64,000 bases of DNA from Paramecium pentaurelia (GCA_905183005.1 CAJJDO010000024.1:542781-606780), one strand, 5' to 3'; positions 24,615 to 38,797 are shown, counted from the first letter of the stretch. The notes: generated by a model not told the origin, from the sequence alone. A program made the numbers and translations.

Positions 24615-27600
24615 TCATTTTTTTAATTATAAATCAATATTATTTTACCAAACAAACCTTTATAATGGATTATCATAATATTACAGTATTTTAATTTTTT
24701 CTTAAGTTTATATTTTCTTTAAACGGAGATAATAAGCTTTTTAAATTTAATCTAAAATATCGGTAATTAAGGTATAGAATAATAAGAAACAAAATAGTGA
24801 TATGTGTAACCATCCATAAAATAAAAATTAATCATGATTTAATTCTAGACTGTATATTAAAAATGACCCTAAAATGATTAATAAGGTAATTTCTCTGCAA
24901 ATTAATTTGGATATTTCAAAATTTGATTTTATAGGTTTAAAGATTATAATGTATATTAAATAAAAAAATGACAGCATTGAAAGTAAAACTGATTAAGCTT
25001 CGGGATATTATATAAATTCAGTTATAATTGTAATATAGAAAGCAGTTTTATAAATTTAGAATGGCTTAAAATTGGCTGCCCAAAATTCAGTTTTAGAATC
25101 TTAAAAAAAATACTTCCATTTTTGTTTATTCTTAATTTAAGATGTTGTTATTGATAGTAATCTAAAAAACATTTAAATTAAGAATATTAAGCTACTTAAT
25201 GCTACAATACTATTAATTATTTCAAAAATGGTATTAAAAGTGTAATCAGGGAATTACAATAGTGCACTAAATAATAATTATTAAAGTGTTGAATAAAATA
25301 GTTAAAAAAATCCAAAAGAAAAATAATAGTTCTTCACTTTTGTACATTATAATTAGATCTTCTTCTAAAAGTATGAGATTAGGCGGAGAGTTTTAATATT
25401 TTCTTCATGTTTTATAAAGTATTGTCCTAACCAATCTGATACTTTACTTGAAGATATTAGACAACATACAGAATATGTTAATAATGATAAAAAGTAGGAA
25501 AAGTAACATCCTTTGGCATTCATTAAATACATCTAATTTAAAATATTTTTTTGTTAGGATTTTTACTATTTGTTTACTAAATATGGAATAGTACCTCCAT
25601 TAAGTTTAGTTATAAGTTCATCAACTCTTAATTTATCTAATATAGGTTATAATGAAATTTTAGTATAAGTTTCTAGAAACTGACTTAAATGAGGAGGAAA
25701 TTTATATTGCATATATCTGATGTAAGATATAGACTATAATAAATCTAATAAATTGAAAAATACAATATAATTGCCAGTTAAGAATAGAAATGCAGAAATA
25801 CTAACTGTAGAATATACTATAGCATCATTCATTTTAATAACTTAATTGACTTTTTGTTAAGTATTTTGTGATAACACAAAAGGAGTTCCAAGTCTTATTT
25901 ATTTTGAATTAGTATTTAATTCCAAGTCATATTAATTATATATAGAGAATTTCTGTATATTAATTTGTAAAATTGGTTCAGTAACAGGTTCTAAAAATTA
26001 AACTAAAATTTAATATTTAGGAAAATTTAATTAATTAGAAATATTAGTTAATGGATTAAAAGATAAAACATATTAAGCTTATGGAATGATAATAAATTCT
26101 ATAATATTTTCAAAGAGTTGTTCAGATTATAAATAAACTTGTTAAGAGAAACCTAATTCAAGTATTTTTGTTTGATTTTAGATATCGGAGAGTAAAGTTA
26201 ATTCAAAATTAGGTGATTAAACAAAAGTACAAATACTTAATACTTCATCCTAATTGATGCACAGATATGAATCTTCTTCAAAACATAATGCTGAACATCC
26301 ATCTCCGCCATTATTATTTCCATCATCACACTATTCAAAACGACTATTAAGTATTCCATTACCACATAAATTAATACATTCATTATTGATAAATTCTTAA
26401 TTCTGATTACATTATACAATTAGTAATTCAGTATTATTAATTTCCTATTTTGATTCTGAATTAGTAATATCTTATTGTTATTTACACTGAAAAGTTTGAA
26501 TATCTAAAATGTAATATTATTATTCATCACATAATATACAGTGATTGTTCTTTTCACATTTGATACATCCAAAAGAACATTAGTATTAGCATTAATAACA
26601 ACCATCATATGGAATATCATTCCCATCATCACATTACTCAAAAAGTGGAATAATTATATAGTCTCCACAAATTGGTATACATTTTCCATCATTAATCTAA
26701 AAAGAAGGTTAACATATTTCACAATTTTAGAAATTATCACAAACCAAACAATCATGATCACATTAATAATTACAATCAGTACAATTGGAATCTTCAATAT
26801 TATCACATTATTCTTAAGATAAGATTGCTAATTAACCATCTCCACAAATTTATTTACATTAATAATCCTAAAGTTACCAACCATCTTAACAATTATAACA
26901 TTTATTATCAGAACAAAATAAACATTCTATTTAACAACTTTTTTAACATTTATAACATCCATCAAATTGGATACTATTTCCATCATCACATATTTCTTGT
27001 GATAATATAATACCATCCTAACATTTAGGAATACAATGTTTTTTATTAAAATTTAATTCATATCCATCATAGCATTCTAAACATTTTCCAAACTATTCCA
27101 CTTTACAATTACCATCTTATTATTTCAATTATCCATAAACTACACAATCAAAATGATAAAAGGGATTGATATTATTATAATAAATATGTTGTAATTAATA
27201 TTAACTACATTATCTCTCAATTATTAAAAAATTATAGTCAACTTTTATTTCTCCAAAATTAGTGTTTTCGAATTCATCCCTGATATACAAACACATACCT
27301 TCTATTATTTGATATTAAGTTTCACACTTCAAACATTTTCCAAATTAACAATTAAGACAGTTCTTTGGACAAGAGAATTAACAATTATGGCATCCATCAT
27401 TAGCAACTAAATTACCATCATCACATTCTTCATAATGATTAATGATAGAATTTCCACAAGAAGGTATACATGATTTTGTTGATTCTTTATATTCCCATCC
27501 AATTAAACAATCATAACAAATACCTTTAATACAATTTGCACAACCTTATATGCAATCATAATTATTTGAAAAGCATCCATCAAATGGAATAATGTTGTAA

Positions 27601-28755
27601 TCACAGCATTTATAATCAAAATCTTTATTAACAAATAATAAAAAATCTCTTATTCCAATATATGTAGACAAATTATTTGAATTATCCTTTTTTATTAATT
27701 CAACTTGAATTGCTATTTTTAATCTTTTACTATAATGTTGTATTTAAAATAGATTGATTTCTTTAAAAGAAATATAATCACAAAAATAACCAGGTAATTT
27801 TAATTATTAATAAATAAAATTAGTTGTTAATACTAAATTATCATCTATATAAATATGAATGTTAGTTGATTCTGAATTAAAAATTAAAAGCTTTACTTAA
27901 AAACTTATCAAATTATGTTATTCTAAATCAAAAATTTTATGCAAATTATCTCCTGGAGAAACAATATAATTGAATCCTAAATAAACATTTTAATGTACCA
28001 TAGCATTCTTTAATTTAATTAACTGTTTCAACTCCACTTTACCATCCTTCTTCATTATTTACAACAGTAAATACTTTTTAATTAAATAATCTCAAATATA
28101 ATTATTGATTGAAAAATTCTTATGAATTACAGAAGTTATATCCATTCAAACATTCATTTATTGATAATTAAAATTCTGTTATTCCCCAATATGTATTTTC
28201 AGCAATCATTGAGATTATGACAATAGGACTTGAATGCTAAATTGTGATAGAAATAGGAAATATAAGATATTCATGATTATTATCGCAAGTACCAATTGAG
28301 CCACTAAAATCATTATAAAACTTTTAGTATTCGATTTTACCATCTATATAAATAATAAATTCACGTGAAAAATAATTTTTAACTCTAATAAAATAAAATA
28401 AAGACTGTATAATTACCTCAAAAATATTATTTCTAATTTTAATTCATAATGAGGCTAAAGCTCTAAAGTTTTGAAAACCAAAAAATTATATTGAGATTAA
28501 TAAATCAATAACATTTTTTTAGCACTGCAATATTAATTTTAGATTTTATTCTGATTATCACTTACTATTTGATAGCTATTCCAAGCTTAAATAATACGAT
28601 ATTATTTTACTATCTGAAAAACTATTAAATAGATCTTGATAAACTATTGTTGATTGTGAGCTCTATAATATTAGACTTAGGATCAAGAAAATAGATGTGA
28701 CTTTTTAATATTTGGATTATGATGCTAATAAATGGGTATTTAGATTAGCTTTCAT
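24615..28755 (-). CDS. Cysteine-rich surface protein with C-terminal multi-pass membrane domain
   Basis: 1354 aa after removing introns at + 28576-28597, 28385-28416 and 27977-27998. The N-terminus has a hydrophobic signal segment (VTSIFLILSLILQSSQS) and a beta-rich region of about 400 residues. Then come about six Cys-rich units of the type CGDxxxxxxExCDDGNxxxxDGCxxC (for example EECDDGNLVANDGC, EQCDDGNDIPYDGC, EQCDDGNNNGGDGC), like DUF4215/Myxo_disulph repeats with growth-factor-receptor Cys spacing. The last 500 residues hold several transmembrane helices and end at TGA 24615. This architecture is common in ciliate membrane proteins; ligand and role are unknown. The whole frame is intact, including the highly hydrophobic C-terminus. 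Confidence 0.85.
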
Positions 28756-28996
28756 GACTATTTATTTAAAAGTGATTTATCAATATAATAAAAATAAAGT
28801 TAAATTATTTTCACATAATTTCAGATAAATATGACTAAAAAATCTTTATAAACATTATCATTTATTTAGCATTTTCAATATATTATCATGATAATCAAAT
28901 CAATATTATCATTAATAGAAATTCATTTTATTAATTAAATAAATAACTGAAAGTTATTCAACCATTGATATTATATTTTAAACATATAATTCATTT

Positions 28997-29533
28997 TCAT
29001 ATATTCATTTATAATTAATAATAAGCTTCAACCTTTATAAAATGTAAGTAAGGATTGTATGTATTTCCAGCAACACTTAGTATCCTAAAACCTTTAACCA
29101 TTTAATCAGAAAATTTAATTGTAAATACACTTTATGCAAAATTATCATAAATCTAAGTTTCTGAATTTTCAAATATTATGTAAATTTTAATTCTGTAAAA
29201 TCTATTATCTCCATCCCAAAACCATATTTTTAAAGTATTTAATTCATACTTTTGTAATAAATCTAATGTTATTGAATATCCAGTTGGACTCCAAGTATAT
29301 GAAGATAATGTGTAAATACTATCTCTAAGACAGCTTCCATTATTACCTCCTAAAAAACCATTTGTTATTTTTGATGAGATTAGAGCACCTTTGTATTAGT
29401 GTAGTACATTTTGATAATGACCTCTAATAATTGATTTTATTTTTGTTTATCTTGCCAAACATTTTTATTTGGAGATTACAGGCATATTAAATATAAGAAG
29501 CATAGTTAAAAGTTTTAAGAGTTTTGATGACAT
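28997..29533 (-). CDS. Small secreted protein with a discoidin (F5/8 type C)-like domain
   Basis: 178 aa, no intron, ATG 29533 to TGA 28997. Residues 1-21 form a signal peptide (LLKLLTMLLIFNMPVISK). The rest fits a galactose-binding-like jelly roll: NGFLGGNNGSCLRDS, YTWSPTGYSITLDLLQKYEL, LKIWFWDGDNRFYRIKIYI, FRILSVAGNTYNPYLHFIKV and a C-terminal VEAYY strand. The domain family is judged by pattern, not by a search. It probably acts outside the cell or in the secretory pathway. It lies about 240 bp upstream of the Cys-rich gene on the same strand. Confidence 0.72.
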
Positions 29534-31355
29534 ATTCAAAAATTAAATGCAATTATTAATATATTTATTAGACAATGTTTATCTTATTTATTATTCTCTA
29601 TTTGTTGAAGTCCTCCTCATTTTAATTAAGAAATTTCATAATTGTTCTATATTAATCCATTGAATCAAAAATTGATTTAGAAAATTATTTATTTAAAAAT
29701 TACAAAATAATTTGAATTTAATATTATCAATTACACACTATATTATAATGAAGCTTCAATAAATTGAAAAGTTAAAAGAACTTATAAATGACAAGCTAAC
29801 TCATTTATTTTTCAACCTTCCATAATCAAATAATTCAAAAATTGTCAAAGTAGGCTTTGAAAAATGAAAGTATTTTATGAGATTTAGTTCAAAACCACTA
29901 ATTCATCGAATTTGAGAAGATGTATCTTTTCTAAATTCTCAATAAAGTAAATTATAAAGAATTTGTCAATCGATGATTAATAGTTTCCTAAATAATATTT
30001 AATTATTTTAATAATCTATATAGCTTATTAAATAAAAGCTTAATTATCACCTTTTTGCTGTCTTATTGTATAAGGGAACTTAACTTCTCTTTTCTTTTCT
30101 TTTCATTTAAAATTAAGATTCCAACTTAACTAAATCATTGTATTATTTGAATATAGCAAGGCCTGGCAACTCTCTCTTTTTACGATTTCCATTTAGTAAA
30201 TATATATTGATTCAAATTGTTGTGGGTTGATTTTCTTCTATCTTTAAGACTTTCTTAAAAGAAAAGCTAAAGATATAAGAATAAGTTTTAATTAGTTTTA
30301 TTTTATATAATAAGCAATTCTATATATTTCATTTTATCTATAATTACATCCATTTGAGTCCATCTTCTAAACCTTCTCCTGTAATTGCACAACAAGGTTA
30401 AATATAACAATTTTTAGAAATTTTCTCCATCATTATTTCAGATGCTAGTTCTTCAGAGTTCAATTTCATTAAGTCTTATTTATTTGCATATATTAATAAA
30501 GGTAAACCATTTAATATAGGATCTAGCATCAATTTATATAACTCTCCTATTACTTCTGCCATTCTTTCTCTATCTGAACAATCTATAACATAAATTAATC
30601 CTTTGCCATTCTAATAGTAAGGTTTCCAAATTATTCTTATTTTATCTGCACCACCAACATCCCAAGATANGTTCTATATTAATCCATTGAATCAAAAATT
30701 GATTTAGAAAATTATTTATTTAAAAATTACAAAATAATTTGAATTTAATATTATCAATTACACACTATATTATAATGAAGCTTCAATAAATTGAAAAGTT
30801 AAAAGAACTTATAAATGACAAGCTAACTCATTTATTTTTCAACCTTCCATAATCAAATAATTCAAAAATTGTCAAAGTAGGCTTTGAAAAATGAAAGTAT
30901 TTTATGAGATTTAGTTCAAAACCACTAATTCATCGAATTTGAGAAGATGTATCTTTTCTAAATTCTCAATAAAGTAAATTATAAAGAATTTGTCAATCGA
31001 TGATTAATAGTTTCCTAAATAATATTTAATTATTTTAATAATCTATATAGCTTATTAAATAAAAGCTTAATTATCACCTTTTTGCTGTCTTATTGTATAA
31101 GGGAACTTAACTTCTCTTTTCTTTTCTTTTCATTTAAAATTAAGATTCCAACTTAACTAAATCATTGTATTATTTGAATATAGCAAGGCCTGGCAACTCT
31201 CTCTTTTTACGATTTCCATTTAGTAAATATATATTGATTCAAATTGTTGTGGGTTGATTTTCTTCTATCTTTAAGACTTTCTTAAAAGAAAAGCTAAAGA
31301 TATAAGAATAAGTTTTAATTAGTTTTATTTTATATAATAAGCAATTCTATATATT
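29534..31355. other. Gene-poor segment containing an assembly overlap
   Basis: About half of this is the duplicated overlap. A 39-codon plus frame near 29751 (MKLQQIEKLKELINDKLTHL) appears twice because of the overlap and is not otherwise supported. Confidence 0.5.
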
Positions 31356-31696
31356 TCATTTTATCTATAATTACATCCATTTGAGTCCATCTTCTAAACC
31401 TTCTCCTGTAATTGCACAACAAGGTTAAATATAACAATTTTTAGAAATTTTCTCCATCATTATTTCAGATGCTAGTTCTTCAGAGTTCAATTTCATTAAG
31501 TCTTATTTATTTGCATATATTAATAAAGGTAAACCATTTAATATAGGATCTAGCATCAATTTATATAACTCTCCTATTACTTCTGCCATTCTTTCTCTAT
31601 CTGAACAATCTATAACATAAATTAATCCTTTGCCATTCTAATAGTAAGGTTTCCAAATTATTCTTATTTTATCTGCACCACCAACATCCCAAGATA
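29644..31696. repeat. Direct repeat flanking assembly seam at n 30670 (1026 bp x 2)
   Basis: 29644-30669 equals 30671-31696. It duplicates the 3' two thirds of the ARF-like gene. Confidence 0.9.
30329..30669 (-). pseudogene. Duplicate C-terminal fragment of the ARF-like gene (assembly overlap)
   Basis: Identical to 31356-31696; it is cut at the n and has no start. Not a separate locus. Confidence 0.85.
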
Positions 31697-31874
31697 TTAT
31701 TTCAAATTGTTAAGTTCTAAGTTTTTCTATATTAAATCCAATATTTGGAACTAGATATTCTATATTTCCTAATTTTAATTTATGTAAAATTGTTGTTTTT
31801 CCTGAGTAGTCGAATCCAAGCATAATTATTTAAGACTTTTTGCCTATTGTTAAATTTGAAAAAGGATTCCCCAT
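31356..31874 (-). CDS. ARF/ARL-family small GTPase lacking the catalytic glutamine
   Basis: 172 aa, no intron. MGNPFSN offers a Gly2 for N-myristoylation. Nucleotide motifs are the P-loop GFDYSGKTT (usual GLDxAGKTT), switch 2 WDVGGADKIR, G4 ANKQD and G5 CAITGEG. Length and order match ARF/ARL proteins, which recruit effectors to membranes. The residue after WDVGG is Ala (codon GCA) instead of the Gln that positions water for GTP hydrolysis, so intrinsic turnover may be very slow; that consequence is inference. Its start lies six bases from the start of a plus-strand ORF. Confidence 0.93.
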
Positions 31875-31880
31875 AAAATA

Positions 31881-32177
31881 ATGTTAGGTTTCAATTTTAA
31901 ATTTCTATATATATACATTAATTTTCCTACAAGGAATTTATGCAATAATATTAAATTGATAAATTCTGATGAAATATTATTATTTTTAAATGATAAAAAT
32001 ATTTTATTAAAAATTAATGAACTTACTATTCAATTCCATATTCATATGGAAAATAGAGTATTCAATAATTGGAAGTTTTAAATAATAGAAATATTTTTTA
32101 ATAAAATTTCTACAATAGATATTAATTTAAACAAAAATGCTTTTATTCAAAAATACTAGGATGACTTAGATTAATGA
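31881..32177 (+). CDS. Possible small 98-aa protein
   Basis: ATG 31881 to TGA 32175-32177. Translation is protein-like (INSDEILLFLNDKNILLKIN; QFHIHMENRVFNNWKF; KNAFIQKYQDDLDQ) but short, and no family was recognised. The start is only 6 bp from the divergent ARF-like gene, so the true start may be further in or the first bases may belong to an intron. Confidence 0.42.
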
Positions 32178-32877
32178 ATAATTTTTAATTATACTTATAT
32201 AACAAAAAATTAATTAATTGAAGAAGCTTAAATGAAGTTTCAAGCCCTCTTTTTAATTATAATGTAAAAACCCGATATTCTTCTCTTTAAAATGTAAGGT
32301 TTTTCACAAATTTTACTGAATTAATATACCGTTTCAGGCCATAATTAAGTCCAAATATATTTTCTTTTACCTTATTAGTATTGATTTCTGGATTCGACCT
32401 TTCATTTTTAGGTTTAATTACCTTTTATGGAGTAGATTTATGATTCCAGAATTTATTAAATTCCTAATAATTCCTTAATGCTCTGAGTATATATTCTATA
32501 ATTCTTATTTTTAGGTATTTTTTATGCAGTATAATTCATATACTTTTTGATAGATAAGAATATATCTCTTCCAATTATTAAAGAACAACATTAAAATATG
32601 CTCAAAGCAACATAATATAATAGTTTTTATCCTATAGTTAAGTGAATATTGATCACCAAAAATGTTATACTTTTTAAAACAACTTAAACTACCCATTCAA
32701 TTTATTAAAGAAAACATAGAAATCTAATTTTTAAACTTTAATTTAACTAATTTTGCTAATAACATCAGCAAAGATAATCTTTTTTTAATAAAAAGAATAA
32801 TGATTTTATATTTGATTCAAAATTTGCTTATAAAAGTCATAGTTAAAAACATTGTAATTTATATTTATTAATATTAT
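32178..32877. other. Intergenic, nothing recognised
   Basis: AT-rich spacer downstream of MORN-like copy 2; no coding frame is convincing. Confidence 0.5.
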
Positions 32878-35800
32878 TCAATGATCATAATTAATTTGAT
32901 TAACCTTTTCTTTGTTATCAACGTTCAATTCCTCCCAAATACCAATTTTTTTACCATTTTTATAATTACCATTGTAGATTATGTCAGAAAGATAGAGAAA
33001 TCCATCACTTATTTCAATCCAATTTCCAACTTTTTCACCTTAATTATATTATCCACCACCACTAATAAAATGGATAAATTTTATAATTTTACATGTTTTC
33101 AATATTTTGATTATCAAAATTATTCCTTGCCCAAATTTCCCATTTTCCAATTTTGATACCGTTTTGATATTCGCCCCTATATGTTACTTATGTTTCACTT
33201 TTAAATCCATCACTAATTTCAATCCAATTTCCAACTTTAAGTGCTTAATCATCTTCATCATATGATCCACCTCCTCTAATAATTGAGATAATATTTCATG
33301 CTTACATCAATTTTTATTCTTACATATTACAATTCCTAAACCAAATATTCCACCTACCAAATTTTTGACCATTTTTATATTTTCCTTCAAAAGTTACTTG
33401 AGACCAATCAGAAAATTCACTACTAATCTCAATCCAATTTCCAATCTTAGCTTCTTGATTCCCTTCATCATATAATCCACCACCACTATAATAGTGTAAA
33501 ATTCTTATGTTACATCAAAATATTGTTATAATAAATATTCCATCTACCAACTTTCTTACCATGTTTATATTCCCCATTAAAAGTTACTTATGAAAATTGA
33601 TAAAATCCTTCACTTATATCAATCCAATTTCCAATTTTTACACCATATAATTCATCATATTCTCCACCACCACTAAACATAAATGTTTATTTATGAATAA
33701 TAATTTACATCTATTTATTGTTTCCATCCAAATTAAACAATGTAGCCCATTTTCCAACTTTTAAACCATTATTATATTCACCATCAAAAGTTATTACTGA
33801 TCTATTAGAAAATCCATCACTGACATCTATCCAATTTCCAATTTTAAATTCTTTACCTCCTTCATCATACAAACCGCCACCACTAAAAAAAAATATATGG
33901 TGCTATATATTTTACATTTATGATCCTTCATTCCAAAAACTCTTCCAAAAACCTATTTTTTTTCCCTTTTTATATTCACCATTAAAAGTAAAGCATGAAT
34001 AAAACCAAAATCTATTATTTATCTCAATCCAGTTTCCTACTTTAAGTTCTTGTCCTTTTTCATCATACAATCCACCACCACTAAAATTAAGTTGATGTTA
34101 TTATAAATATAATAATTTTACATCCAATTATTAATTCCATACTCATCGAACCATATATCCCATATACCAATTTTTTTACCATTGTAGTATTCTCCAAAAT
34201 GTATTACTTATGATTGATCCCAAAAACTATCATTTGGTTACATCCATTTTCCATGTTTTTAACCTGCCTAATTATATGTNNNNNNNNNNNNNNNNNNNNN
34301 NNNNNNNNNNNNNNNNNNNNNNNNNNNNNNNNNNNNNNNNNNNNNNNNNNNNNNNNNNNNNNNNNNNNNNNNNNNNNNNNNNNNNNNNNNNNNNNNNNNN
34401 NNNNNNNNNNNNNNNNNNNNNNNNNNNNNNNNNNNNNNNNNNNNNNNNNNNNNNNNNNNNNNNNNNNNNNNNNNNNNNNNNNNNNNNNNNNNNNNNNNNN
34501 NNNNNNNNNNNNNNNNNNNNNNNNNNNNNNNNNNNNNNNNNNNNNNNNNNNNNNNNNNNNNNNNNNNNNNNNNNNNNNNNNNNNNNNNNNNNNNNNNNNN
34601 NNNNNNNNNNNNNNNNNNNNNNNNNNNNNNNNNNNNNNNNNNNNNNNNNNNNNNNNNNNNNNNNNNNNNNNNNNNNNNNNNNNNNNNNNNNNNNNNNNNN
34701 NNNNNNNNNNNNNNNNNNNNNNNNNNNNNNNNNNNNNNNNNNNNNNNNNNNNNNNNNNNNNNNNNNNNNNNNNNNNNNNNNNNNNNNNNNNNNNNNNNNN
34801 NNNNNNNNNNNNNNNNNNNNNNNNNNNNNNNNNNNNNNNNNNNNNNNNNNNNNNNNNNNNNNNNNNNNNNNNNNNNNNNNNNNNNNNNNNNNNNNNNNNN
34901 NNNNNNNNNNNNNNNNNNNNNNNNNNNNNNNNNNNNNNNNNNNNNNNNNNNNNNNNNNNNNNNNNNNNNATATTATCCACCACCACTAATAAAATGGATA
35001 AATTTTATAATTTTACATGTTTTCAATATTTTGATTATCAAAATTATTCCTTGCCCAAATTTCCCATTTTCCAATTTTGATACCGTTTTGATATTCGCCC
35101 CTATATGTTACTTATGTTTCACTTTTAAATCCATCACTAATTTCAATCCAATTTCCAACTTTAAGTGCTTAATCATCTTCATCATATGATCCACCTCCTC
35201 TAATAATTGAGATAATATTTCATGCTTACATCAATTTTTATTCTTACATATTACAATTCCTAAACCAAATATTCCACCTACCAAATTTTTGACCATTTTT
35301 ATATTTTCCTTCAAAAGTTACTTGAGACCAATCAGAAAATTCACTACTAATCTCAATCCAATTTCCAATCTTAGCTTCTTGATTCCCTTCATCATATAAT
35401 CCACCACCACTATAATAGTGTAAAATTCTTATGTTACATCAAAATATTGTTATAATAAATATTCCATCTACCAACTTTCTTACCATGTTTATATTCCCCA
35501 TTAAAAGTTACTTATGAAAATTGATAAAATCCTTCACTTATATCAATCCAATTTCCAATTTTTACACCATATAATTCATCATATTCTCCACCACCACTAA
35601 ACATAAATGTTTATTTATGAATAATAATTTACATCTATTTATTGTTTCCATCCAAATTAAACAATGTAGCCCATCTTCCAACTTTTAAACCATTATTATA
35701 TTCACCATCAAAAGTTATTACTGATCTATTAGAAAATCCATCACTGACATCTATCCAATTTCCAATTTTAAATTCTTTACCTCCTTCATCATACAAACCG

Positions 35801-36778
35801 CCACCACTAAAAAAAAATATATGGTGCTATATATTTTACATTTATGATCCTTCATTCCAAAAACTCTTCCAAAAACCTATTTTTTTTCCCTTTTTATATT
35901 CACCATTAAAAGTAAAGCATGAATAAAACCAAAATCTATTATTTATCTCAATCCAGTTTCCTACTTTAAGTTCTTGTCCTTTTTCATCATACAATCCACC
36001 ACCACTAAAATTAAGTTGATGTTATTATAAATATAATAATTTTACATCCAATTATTAATTCCATACTCATCGAACCATATATCCCATATACCAATTTTTT
36101 TACCATTGTAGTATTCTCCAAAATGTATTACTTATGATTGATCCCAAAAACTATCATTTGGTTACATCCATTTTCCATGTTTTTAACCTGCCTAATTATA
36201 TGTACCACCAGCTCTATTTTAACAATAATAATTTTAATACATTTCTTTTTCCTTAAATATATACTTCCAATTACCTTACCTCTCGTTATTCAAATATACT
36301 CCAAATTCATATACTTAAGCCTAACTTTAAAATAACAAAATAATATCACTTCCAATAATTTTTAAATTATTCCTTCCATAGGCTTTATTTTTTTCCTTCA
36401 TCATAATATCCTCCTATTTCTTAAAGAGTTTCTCCTTTCCAAGTTACTATCCATTTACCAATTTGTTAATTATTCTTATTATAACTTCCAATCCATTTTA
36501 AAAATTTTATCTATTCTAAATTAGCTAAGTATTCAGGTTACTTTGAGTTATCTTTAATAATATCCCTATTTTCCTTAAATAATAAAGTATTACTGTCTTA
36601 TAATGGATCCTTCTTTTATGTATTAAATTTCTTAATCTTTCAACAAGATTTAGAATGTAGAGTAAATAAATCTACTTTCTAGTTCATCCCAAGAGATTCC
36701 ATTAAATTAATTGATACCTTTACATAAAGTAGGCTCTTAAACTAATTGAATTTCGTTCAATTTTTTCTAAAGATTCAT
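32878..36778 (-). CDS. W/G-rich MORN-like repeat protein, copy 2 (7 modules), interrupted by an assembly gap
   Basis: ATG 36778 to TGA 32878. The N-terminus parallels copy 1, with a 28-nt intron (+ 36566-36593) and the unit WIGSYNKNNQQIGKWIVTW. Seven modules follow, for example GGGLYDEGGKEFKIGNWIDV and FNGEYKHGKKVGRWNIYY, each preceded by its own 26-41-nt intron (such as GTAAAA...ATTTTAG). The last module ends NVDNKEKVNQINYDH. The intron after the first WKEQFKNYW seems to end in AAAG. Bases 33046-34279 reappear at 34970-36203 around 690 N, with one difference (T33751/C35675), so the real gene is about 2.0 kb with seven modules. Confidence 0.8.
33046..36203. repeat. Direct repeat flanking the N gap 34280-34969 (1234 bp x 2)
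   Basis: 33046-34279 matches 34970-36203 except T33751 versus C35675. The overlap shows that the true gap is negative and the 690 N are spurious. Confidence 0.88.
34280..34969. other. Assembly gap (690 N)
   Basis: Run of N; no sequence. Frames read through it are artefacts. Confidence 0.99.
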
Positions 36779-38661
36779 AACTAAAAATAATAAAAATTTA
36801 TAATATTTATTAGTTTTTAAACATCTGGCTTTTCTTTTAAAAACAACAATTAAATGTTAAATTTTTTGTAATTCTTAATTTCTATGAAATTAAATTTTTG
36901 TAAAATAATATATTTGTAATGGGTTCTGTATAAGATATATCTTAATTCCTTGGATCTTCTATATTTAAGTTTTTGATAATGATTTAATTTTTTTTTAATT
37001 GTAATATGATTCGAATCCAGAAATATCTAAAAATCACTTTTTTATAGAAATTCATATTAATACAACTTAATAAAAGCTATATGATCTTAATAGTATTTAA
37101 GCTATTAATATAGCATTATATGAAAGTATAGTATTTTAATAAAGATGTATTTATTATGTAGCTTTATTAAGAAATCAAGAAAAAATTAAGTTAACCTTAA
37201 AAAGTAAAGGACCATTTCATTAATAAAACCTGCTAGAAATAACAAATTAGAACTATTTAAAAATGAATTGAATTTAAATTCAGTATACTAAATGTTATTA
37301 TTTTAAATAATTTTTGATTGTATAATAAGTAACTAATTAATAGTAGTGTAAGTTTGGTTGTTTCTGAACCTTAAATCATTATACATTCTCTGTCATATAA
37401 TTTTTTGAAATAATCAAATTTATTATTTATCCTCTCATTTATCTTGTTAATCTATTTTGTAGTTTTCCTAGTCTTCATTATAATAATATTATACTTAAAG
37501 TATAGGGTTCGTAANATTCCTTCCATAGGCTTTATTTTTTTCCTTCATCATAATATCCTCCTATTTCTTAAAGAGTTTCTCCCTTCCAAGTTACTATCCA
37601 TTTACCAATTTGTTAATTATTCTTATTATAACTTCCAATCCATTTTAAAAATTTTATCTATTCTAAATTAGCTAAGTATTCAGGTTACTTTGAGTTATCT
37701 TTAATAATATCCCTATTTTCCTTAAATAATAAAGTATTACTGTCTTATAATGGATCCTTCTTTTATGTATTAAATTTCTTAATCTTTCAACAAGATTTAG
37801 AATGTAGAGTAAATAAATCTACTTTCTAGTTCATCCCAAGAGATTCCATTAAATTAATTGATACCTTTACATAAAGTAGGCTCTTAAACTAATTGAATTT
37901 CGTTCAATTTTTTCTAAAGATTCATAACTAAAAATAATAAAAATTTATAATATTTATTAGTTTTTAAACATCTGGCTTTTCTTTTAAAAACAACAATTAA
38001 ATGTTAAATTTTTTGTAATTCTTAATTTCTATGAAATTAAATTTTTGTAAAATAATATATTTGTAATGGGTTCTGTATAAGATATATCTTAATTCCTTGG
38101 ATCTTCTATATTTAAGTTTTTGATAATGATTTAATTTTTTTTTAATTGTAATATGATTCGAATCCAGAAATATCTAAAAATCACTTTTTTATAGAAATTC
38201 ATATTAATACAACTTAATAAAAGCTATATGATCTTAATAGTATTTAAGCTATTAATATAGCATTATATGAAAGTATAGTATTTTAATAAAGATGTATTTA
38301 TTATGTAGCTTTATTAAGAAATCAAGAAAAAATTAAGTTAACCTTAAAAAGTAAAGGACCATTTCATTAATAAAACCTGCTAGAAATAACAAATTAGAAC
38401 TATTTAAAAATGAATTGAATTTAAATTCAGTATACTAAATGTTATTATTTTAAATAATTTTTGATTGTATAATAAGTAACTAATTAATAGTAGTGTAAGT
38501 TTGGTTGTTTCTGAACCTTAAATCATTATACATTCTCTGTCATATAATTTTTTGAAATAATCAAATTTATTATTTATCCTCTCATTTATCTTGTTAATCT
38601 ATTTTGTAGTTTTCCTAGTCTTCATTATAATAATATTATACTTAAAGTATAGGGTTCGTAA
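36369..38661. repeat. Direct repeat flanking assembly seam at n 37515 (1146 bp x 2)
   Basis: 36369-37514 equals 37516-38661 except T36436 versus C37583. It duplicates the 5' end of MORN-like copy 2 and its upstream spacer. Confidence 0.9.
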
Positions 38662-38797
38662 GATATTTTAACACATTAAATAAATCAATAATTGTAATAA
38701 TTGTGTGTTCAAAATATTAATAATTAAAATTTCAGAAAATAACTTTCTCTGACAATTCTATAGATAGATTAGAGTAAAGAAGAGGACTGAATCGAAA
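36779..38797. other. Spacer upstream of MORN-like copy 2, doubled by overlap
   Basis: Contains a second copy of the N-terminal coding part of MORN-like copy 2 (start codon copy at 37925, - strand, 37516-37925). The rest is AT-rich with no gene seen. Unique length is about 0.9 kb. Confidence 0.6.

Noticed and set aside
26237..27010. Small ORFs on both strands in 26.2-27.0 kb
   Set aside because: Shadows of the intact Cys-rich membrane protein on the minus strand.
34204..35080. Long open frames across 34204-35080
   Set aside because: They are open only because they read through 690 N; the flanks are introns and modules of the MORN-like gene in other frames.
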